A stretch of 10,070 nucleotides of DNA from JAQSWP01 sp040255215 (GTDB lineage Bacteria; Pseudomonadota; Alphaproteobacteria; Reyranellales; JAQSWP01): positions 1 to 10,070 of the forward strand of contig JBDZUM010000134.1 in NCBI GenBank assembly GCA_040255215.1, read 5' to 3'. Made by a program: the position numbers and the translations under genes. This document shows positions 6,014 to 10,070 of this stretch, one piece after another. Position 1 is the stretch's first letter. Each line of letters begins with the position of its first letter. The notes beneath the pieces are model-generated. The model did not search any database. It was not told the DNA's origin and worked only from the letters and a program-made list of their open reading frames with translations.

Positions 6014-6337
6014 ATGGAAAACCGCACGATTACACGGGCTGACCTCAGTGAGGCCGTGTATCAGGAGGTCGGTCTGTCGCGCAATGAGTCGGCCGCTCTC
6101 GTCGAGGTCGTCCTCGAAGAGATCTCGGCGGCGCTGACGCGCGGCGAATCGGTCAAAATCTCGTCGTTCGGCAGCTTCGCCGTGCGCGAGAAGGGCCAGA
6201 GAATCGGGCGCAATCCAAAGACCGGTCAGGAAGTGCCAATCCTGCCGCGACGCGTTTTGGTTTTTCGCGCCTCCAACGTCCTTAAATCCAAGATTAATAA
6301 GGCGTTAGGCGGCGAAACCAAGGCGGCGTCTGAATAA
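6014..6337 (+). CDS. ihfA: Integration host factor subunit alpha
   Basis: IHF alpha pairs with IHF beta to bend DNA sharply at specific sites, acting in transcription, replication and recombination. The product is 107 residues, all within the HU/IHF fold: helices in ITRADLSEAVYQEVGLSRNESAALV (residues 6-30), the VKISSFGSFAVREK strand region (47-60), and the DNA-contacting arm GRNPKTGQEVPI (65-76) whose Pro68 is the expected intercalating residue. It ends in VFRASNVLKSKIN. The start at 6014 is set by GGGGAG (6001-6006) seven bases upstream. A longer reading from TTG at 5960 would run through the promoter and add 18 atypical residues. The alpha rather than beta subunit is indicated by the ITRADLSEAVY start and by its position after plsX-fabH. 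The stop overlaps the merR start (TAATG). Confidence 0.94.
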   Translation: MENRTITRADLSEAVYQEVGLSRNESAALVEVVLEEISAALTRGESVKISSFGSFAVREKGQRIGRNPKTGQEVPILPRRVLVFRASNVLKSKINKALGGETKAASE

Positions 6338-6921
6338 TGGCCACAATTCTTCAACCGGCGCCGGATCGGCGCAACGAAAAATCTGCCCAGGCATTCCGCA
6401 CCATCTCGGAGGTGGCGACGGAGCTCGACGTGCCGCAGCACGTCCTGCGTTTCTGGGAGAGCAAGTTCAACCAGGTTCGCCCGCTCAAGCGTGGCGGGGG
6501 CCGGCGCTATTACCGGCCGGAGGACGTCGATCTGCTGCGGCGGATCCGGGGCCTGCTCTACGAAGAGGGCTACACGATCAAGGGCGTGCAGCGACTGCTG
6601 CGCGAAAATCGCGGCCGGCTGTCCGCCGTCGAGCCGCCCTATAGCGAGGCGATCCGCGCCGACATGGGGCGCAATCCGGAAGCCGGCTCAGGCCGCAGCC
6701 AGCCGCAGGCGGCGGCGCAGGCGTCTGCCGGGCAGACTGCCGAGCAGCCGCAACGGCCGCAGCTGGTGCGCTCCTCGGGGGCGCCGATCGAGCAGCCGGT
6801 GCGCGCCGAAGCGACGGTTGCCGGCCCGCGCGCCTCGACGCTCGATCCCGCCCAGCGGCGCGATCTCGAGGCGGTGATGAACGATCTGCAGTCGGCGCTG
6901 AAGCTGCTGCGCGGCAACTGA
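6337..6921 (+). CDS. MerR family transcriptional regulator
   Basis: This 194-residue protein has an N-terminal MerR-type winged helix-turn-helix (residues 21-92): FRTISEVATELDVPQHVLRFWESKF, then RGGGRRYYRPEDVDLLRRI and GYTIKGVQRLLREN. The segment 100-165 is low in complexity, rich in Gln, Ala, Pro and Arg, and is probably a flexible linker. A short C-terminal helix (DPAQRRDLEAVMNDLQSALKLL, 170-191) could serve for dimer contacts. No metal-binding cysteines and no ligand-binding domain are seen, so it is not a metal or drug sensor of the MerR/BmrR kind. The ATG overlaps the ihfA stop, so expression is coupled to IHF alpha, an arrangement common in alphaproteobacteria. Its target is unknown. 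A terminator follows 24 bases later. Confidence 0.9.
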   Translation: MATILQPAPDRRNEKSAQAFRTISEVATELDVPQHVLRFWESKFNQVRPLKRGGGRRYYRPEDVDLLRRIRGLLYEEGYTIKGVQRLLRENRGRLSAVEPPYSEAIRADMGRNPEAGSGRSQPQAAAQASAGQTAEQPQRPQLVRSSGAPIEQPVRAEATVAGPRASTLDPAQRRDLEAVMNDLQSALKLLRGN

Positions 6922-6945
6922 GTTGATTGCGAGGTAACACTGCGG

Positions 6946-6972
6946 GAGCGGGCTCGATGCCCGCTCTTTGCG
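6946..6972 (+). terminator. Rho-independent terminator of the ihfA-merR operon
   Basis: GAGCGGGC (6946-6953) pairs perfectly with GCCCGCTC (6959-6966) around a 5-nt loop, followed by TTTGCGTTT. The T-tract is interrupted, so termination may be incomplete. Position just after the merR stop supports the call. Confidence 0.65.
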
Positions 6973-7097
6973 TTTCCGGGCCGCCGGCAGGAGGGCGCCG
7001 GTAGCGGTTGCCAGCCGGCGACCCCGCGTTTATTGTCCGCCCGCGCTGGCGGTTGCACCCCCAACCCTTGGAAAACCGGCGCGACAGAAGACCAGGT
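6973..7097. other. Non-coding stretch before the tRNA, no gene seen
   Basis: Within the 343 bases between merR and the DUF2165 gene, only the terminator and the tRNA are recognisable. This part, just upstream of the tRNA, has no credible coding frame, no clear promoter and no repeat that I can support. Open frames that cross it overlap the tRNA and have arginine-rich, nonsense-like composition. Confidence 0.6.
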
Positions 7098-7174
7098 CGG
7101 AGCGTAGCGCAGTCTGGTAGCGCATCAGTCTGGGGGACTGGGGGTCGTGGGTTCGAATCCCGCCGCTCCGACCA
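7098..7174 (+). tRNA. tRNA-Pro (anticodon GGG)
   Basis: The 77-base sequence folds into a full cloverleaf. The acceptor stem is CGGAGCG/CGCTCCG, the D-stem GCGC/GCGC, the anticodon stem TCAGT/ACTGG, and the T-stem GTGGG/CCCGC with the loop TTCGAAT. The anticodon loop CTGGGGG places GGG at 7132-7134, which reads proline CCC/CCU codons. The 3' CCA is encoded (7171-7174 is ACCA). A T-rich stretch follows directly. It lies alone between the merR terminator and the DUF2165 gene. Confidence 0.97.
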
Positions 7175-7264
7175 TTTTCCTTCCCGCCCGCGCCAGCGCC
7201 GCCGGTCTGTCCGGATGAGGGAGACCGATCCGAACTTGCGCCGGACCAAGCCGGGGAGAGGGTC

Positions 7265-7771
7265 ATGATCGAAATGCGGATCGCCAAGGTCGCGATGGTC
7301 GCCGGGCTGGCGCTGTTCGCGCTGCTGGTCTGCCTCAACAACCTGATCGACTACGGCTCGAACTTCGCCTTCGTGCAGCATGTGCTGGCGATGGACACGA
7401 CGTTCCCCGGCAACGCCTTGCGCGGCCGGGCGATCGGCGACCCGACGCTGCAGCATCTGGCCTATGCCGCGATCATCGCCGCCGAGGGCGCTACCGGCAT
7501 CGCTTTCGCCGTCGCCACAGTGTCAATGCTGCGCGCCCTGCGCGGGTCGGCGGCGACCTTCGCCCGCGCCCGGCGTTTCGCCTATGTCGGCGCCGCACTC
7601 GGCTTCACGCTGTGGTTCACCGGCTTCATGGTGGTCGGCGGCGAATGGTTCGCCATGTGGCAGTCGCCGAGCTGGAACGGGCAGGAGGCGGCATTCCGCT
7701 TTTACGTGACGATATTGCTGGTCGTCATCTTCCTGGCGCTGCCGGACGGCGAACCGACGGGCCCGGCATGA
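7265..7771 (+). CDS. DUF2165 family small integral membrane protein
   Basis: This 168-residue inner-membrane protein has four predicted transmembrane segments by eye (about residues 7-25, 64-88, 104-124 and 143-160). The family signature is clear: LNNLIDYGSNFAFVQHVLAMDTTF (24-47) between the first two helices, with the E-GATGIAF motif (74-81) in the second and a GGEWFAMWQS-WNGQ motif (125-140) before the last. The function of DUF2165 is unknown. The start at 7265 is supported by GGGGAG (7253-7258) six bases upstream; a second ATG at 7274 is less well spaced. The stop overlaps the start of the HPP gene (ATGA), so the two membrane proteins are probably made together. Confidence 0.85.
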   Translation: MIEMRIAKVAMVAGLALFALLVCLNNLIDYGSNFAFVQHVLAMDTTFPGNALRGRAIGDPTLQHLAYAAIIAAEGATGIAFAVATVSMLRALRGSAATFARARRFAYVGAALGFTLWFTGFMVVGGEWFAMWQSPSWNGQEAAFRFYVTILLVVIFLALPDGEPTGPA

Positions 7772-8328
7772 CCGAGCGGCGGCACGACGAGGAGGCGCGC
7801 GCCGAAGACAAGCAGGAGCGCCGGCGCCAGACCGTCGCCGAGATGCGCGCCCGCCGCGATCCGAAACGCTGGACGTTCGCCCGCATCGTCGTCGCCAGCA
7901 TCGGCGGCGGCATCGCCATCGCCGCCGTCACCTATCTCTCGCTGCTGACCAACCAGATCCTGCTGATGGCGCCGCTGGGCAGCACCTGCGCGCTGGTGTT
8001 CGTCGCGCCGTGGAGCGAGTTCGCGCAGCCGCGCAACGTCATCGGCGGCCACGTCGTCTCGGCGCTGGTCGGGTTGCTGGCCTGGCATCTGCTCGGTACC
8101 GATCCCTGGGTCAGCGCACTCGGCGTCACCATCGCCATCGTCGCCATGCAGATCACCCGCACGCTGCACCCGCCGGGAGCGGCAATCCCGCTGCTGGTGG
8201 TTCAGGCGCAGTCGGACTGGTGGTTCGTGTTCACGCCGGTGCTGGCCGGCGCGGCGATCATCGTCGTTGTAGCGGTAACATATTGCCGTTTGACGCGCGT
8301 TTATCCCTATCCGACGCGCTGGATCTGA
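7768..8328 (+). CDS. HPP family integral membrane protein
   Basis: This 186-residue protein has four hydrophobic segments (about residues 38-58, 66-82, 92-110 and 115-131) and a fifth near 152-175. The defining motif HPPGAAIPL lies at 134-142. The family's PWSEFAQPRNVIGGH loop (81-95) and MAPLGSTCALVF helix (67-78) are also present. Some HPP proteins from cyanobacteria and chloroplasts transport nitrite, so transport of a small anion is possible here but not shown. The first 36 residues are strongly charged (many Glu, Asp, Arg, Lys) and should lie in the cytoplasm; this looks like an extension to the core domain. The ATG shares bases with the DUF2165 stop and has no good ribosome site of its own, which fits coupling. 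An open frame reaching up to 7612 is not the true start. Confidence 0.87.
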   Translation: MTERRHDEEARAEDKQERRRQTVAEMRARRDPKRWTFARIVVASIGGGIAIAAVTYLSLLTNQILLMAPLGSTCALVFVAPWSEFAQPRNVIGGHVVSALVGLLAWHLLGTDPWVSALGVTIAIVAMQITRTLHPPGAAIPLLVVQAQSDWWFVFTPVLAGAAIIVVVAVTYCRLTRVYPYPTRWI

Positions 8329-8414
8329 ACGTATCGCGGTCCTTGCCGCGGCTTATTCGCTTGCGGGGCGGCGAACGATTTACAGCGCCGCGCATGGCCT
8401 GCATGATCCGGCAA

Positions 8415-8429
8415 AAGGAACCTGATTTG
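8415..8429 (+). promoter_or_regulatory. Ribosome binding site favouring a TTG start for the kinase
   Basis: AAGGA (8415-8419) lies seven bases ahead of a TTG codon at 8427-8429, in frame with the kinase. The in-frame ATGs at 8394 and 8403 lie before it and the ATG at 8463 lies after it; none has a comparable site. The TTG is therefore the better-supported start. Confidence 0.55.
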
Positions 8430-9848
8430 CCAAAATTTTCCCGCCCCGACGTCTCAGGCGCGATGCGCGGGCAGGCGCTCGCGGTACTTGTCGTCGCCGT
8501 GGCCACCGCTTTCCGCTACGGGCTGGAACTGGCGTGGCCGAACGCTCTGGTACCGTTCGCCACGTATTTCCCTGCAGTGATGATCATCGGCTATTTCGGC
8601 GGCGCGGCCGCCGCCGTCACAGGCGTGGCGCTCAGCGTCGTTGTCGGCTGGTATCTGTTCCTGCCGTCGAACAGCTCCTTCCGCATCGACGCGGCATCGG
8701 AAGCCGTCAACCTCGCCCTGTTCGCCATCGCCGCCGCGTCGATCTCGGCGCTGGCGGTGCTGCTGCGAACCCGTCTGCAGGCGGCGCGTCGGGCCGATTT
8801 GCGGCTGCGCCGCGCGCAGCGGGCGGGTGGCGTCGCCGACTGGGAGTGGGACCTCCAGAACGACCAGGTGCTGTGGTCGGATTCGCTCTACGACATGCAC
8901 GGCATGCGGCCGGCAGGGAAGCATCCCAGTCCCAACCACGTTTTCCAGGCCATGCACCCGGACGACAAGGACCATGTCCGCCGCTCGCTGGCCCGCGCCC
9001 GCGACGGCGGCGAACCGCTGGTCATGGAATATCGCGTCGTGCTGCCCGACGGCTCCTCGCGCTGGCTGCTGAGCCGCGCCGAATGCGTCTCCGGCGCCGA
9101 TGGCAGGCCGCGCAAGATGGTCGGCGTCAACGTCGAGATCACCTCGCGCAAGGAAGCCGAGCAGCAGCGCGAACTGCTGTTCCACGAATTGAACCATCGC
9201 GTGAAGAACAATTTCCAGGTCGTCGCCAGCCTGCTGCGCATGCAGGCCGCCCGCGTGGGCGACTCCGAAGCGCGCGAGCATCTCAACAACGCCATGCGTC
9301 GCGTCATGACCATGGCCGACGTCCATGGTTCGCTCTACAAGGCCGGCCATATCGACACCGTCGATTTCGCCGACTACATGCGCGATCTTTGCGAGAAGAT
9401 CTCGAACTCGGTCCTGCTCAACAGCCGCGTAAAATGTCACGTACGGGCCGAGACCGCGGTGCTGAAGGTCGATCGCGCCATCCCGCTGGGCCTGGTCGTC
9501 AACGAACTGGTGATGAACGCCATCAAGCACGCCTTTCCCGGCGGCGTCGAAGGCGAGATCCATGTCAGTTTCGGTCCGGCGGAGGACCAGTTCCTGCTGG
9601 CGGTGACCGATAACGGCATCGGCCTGCCGGCAGCGGGCGTGTCCGCGCCTGCGGCAGGCTTCAACGGCGGCGCCGGGCTGGGCATGCGATTGATCGAGGC
9701 CTTCACGCAACAGGCCGGCGGCGATCTTCGCTTCGAGCGCGGCGGTGCCGGCGCCCGGTTCGAGATCTGGCTCCCGCGAAATCTCTTCGTGGTCAGCGAT
9801 CTCACCGCCGCGCCGGCCGCCTCGCAGCAGGCCGCGAGCGTCGTCTAG
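8427..9848 (+). CDS. Membrane sensor histidine kinase (DUF4118-PAS-HisKA_2-HATPase)
   Basis: From the TTG start this is a 473-residue membrane-bound sensor kinase. Residues 17-115 form a hydrophobic DUF4118-like region with three or four membrane helices and short loops, as in KdpD. A PAS_3-type domain follows at about 133-245 (ADWEWDLQNDQVLWSDSLYD, MHPDDKDHV, EYRVVLPDGSSRWLL). The dimerisation domain is of the HisKA_2/HWE-like class: HELNHRVKNNFQVVASLLRMQ (253-273), with His257 the likely phosphorylated residue. The ATPase domain shows the N-box NELVMNAIKHAF (359-370), DNGIGLP (395-401) and GLGMRLIEAF (417-426). No response regulator is adjacent, so the partner is unknown. Related kinases often feed the alphaproteobacterial general stress response. 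The alternative starts 8394 or 8403 would add 11 or 8 residues. It follows the HPP gene by 98 bp with no clear terminator. Confidence 0.92.
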   Translation: MPKFSRPDVSGAMRGQALAVLVVAVATAFRYGLELAWPNALVPFATYFPAVMIIGYFGGAAAAVTGVALSVVVGWYLFLPSNSSFRIDAASEAVNLALFAIAAASISALAVLLRTRLQAARRADLRLRRAQRAGGVADWEWDLQNDQVLWSDSLYDMHGMRPAGKHPSPNHVFQAMHPDDKDHVRRSLARARDGGEPLVMEYRVVLPDGSSRWLLSRAECVSGADGRPRKMVGVNVEITSRKEAEQQRELLFHELNHRVKNNFQVVASLLRMQAARVGDSEAREHLNNAMRRVMTMADVHGSLYKAGHIDTVDFADYMRDLCEKISNSVLLNSRVKCHVRAETAVLKVDRAIPLGLVVNELVMNAIKHAFPGGVEGEIHVSFGPAEDQFLLAVTDNGIGLPAAGVSAPAAGFNGGAGLGMRLIEAFTQQAGGDLRFERGGAGARFEIWLPRNLFVVSDLTAAPAASQQAASVV

Positions 9849-9857
9849 ACTGAGCGT

Positions 9858-10070
9858 TCAAGGTGGAGATTTTTCGGGCTCGCCGCGCAGCACGGCCTCG
9901 ATCCACGATCTGACATCGGCGCAGACCTCGGCGCGATTGGTCTCGTTGACCATCTCGTGACGGCCGCCGGGATAGAGCCTGACCGCGACATGCGTCATGC
10001 CGTTGCCGCGATAGCCCTTGACCAGTTCGGCGAGATTGACGCCGACGGGATCCTCGTCGCCGGACATGAT
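9858..10070 (-). CDS. Alpha/beta hydrolase (lysophospholipase / serine aminopeptidase S33 type), C-terminal end
   Basis: The visible 70 residues are the C-terminal end of an alpha/beta hydrolase; the gene continues past the right edge. The piece opens with ISGDEDPVG, the turn carrying the catalytic acid (the second Asp), followed by YPGGRHEMVNE, which carries the catalytic His, and an amphipathic final helix (VCADVRSWIEAVL). This spacing matches monoacylglycerol lipase-like enzymes. The nucleophile serine is not in the window, so substrate and exact family remain open. An internal ATG at 10065-10067 is not a real start because the reading frame stays open to the window edge and the fold needs more sequence. 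The gene converges on the sensor kinase with only 9 bp between stop codons and no visible terminator. Confidence 0.8.
   Translation of the reverse strand: MMSGDEDPVGVNLAELVKGYRGNGMTHVAVRLYPGGRHEMVNETNRAEVCADVRSWIEAVLRGEPEKSPP

Noticed and set aside
7150..7174. Attachment site at the tRNA 3' end
   Set aside because: No second copy of the tRNA end and no integrase gene could be seen in the window.
6578..7456. Minus-strand open frame spanning merR, terminator, tRNA and DUF2165
   Set aside because: It would have to read through a tRNA gene and a terminator; the composition is shadow-like.
8329..8426. Promoter ahead of the sensor kinase
   Set aside because: TTG-containing hexamers are present (8343, 8361), but none has a plausible -10 at 16-18 bp. 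No EcfG-type GGAAC/CGTT pair with proper spacing was found either.
8454..9710. Minus-strand open frame of 418 codons opposite the sensor kinase
   Set aside because: The kinase has complete H, N and G boxes. The opposite frame is rich in His, Arg and Asp without a fold signature.

Overview
The window reads as chromosomal DNA of a GC-rich alphaproteobacterium. Three things suggest this: the gene order (cytochrome bc1 chaperone, DUF177, rpmF, plsX, fabH, ihfA, merR), the K+-independent proton pyrophosphatase, and the HisKA_2-type sensor kinase. I cannot name a genus. Most of the window is conserved core gene content. I found no phage, transposase, CRISPR array or defence system.

Layout. Positions 1-1584 are the 3' part of hppA (membrane proton-pumping pyrophosphatase), followed by a strong two-way terminator and a 65-bp near-perfect palindrome. 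bamE, an outer-membrane assembly lipoprotein, converges on it from the minus strand (1734-2201). Divergent from bamE, the plus strand carries a ubiquinol-cytochrome c chaperone family gene (2339-2896), a very AT-rich spacer with a 12-bp inverted repeat, then a DUF177/YceD gene (3001-3537), rpmF (3630-3815), plsX (3862-4935) and fabH (4932-5903). ihfA (6014-6337) and a MerR-type regulator (6337-6921) follow from what looks like their own promoter, and a hairpin terminator ends the block. tRNA-Pro(GGG) lies at 7098-7174. Beyond it is less conserved content: a DUF2165 membrane protein overlapping an HPP-family membrane protein, a PAS-containing sensor histidine kinase with a probable TTG start, and the C-terminal end of an alpha/beta hydrolase on the minus strand, cut by the window edge.

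How the genes fit together. DUF177 and rpmF link to ribosome (23S rRNA/L32) production. plsX makes acyl-phosphate for phospholipid synthesis, and fabH starts fatty-acid elongation. ihfA and the MerR gene are regulators that often travel with this group. plsX/fabH, ihfA/merR and DUF2165/HPP each overlap by a few bases at stop and start, which implies translational coupling.

The points most worth a second look are non-coding: the palindrome beside bamE, the 13% GC island upstream of DUF177, and an identical 11-bp palindromic motif in front of both rpmF and plsX.
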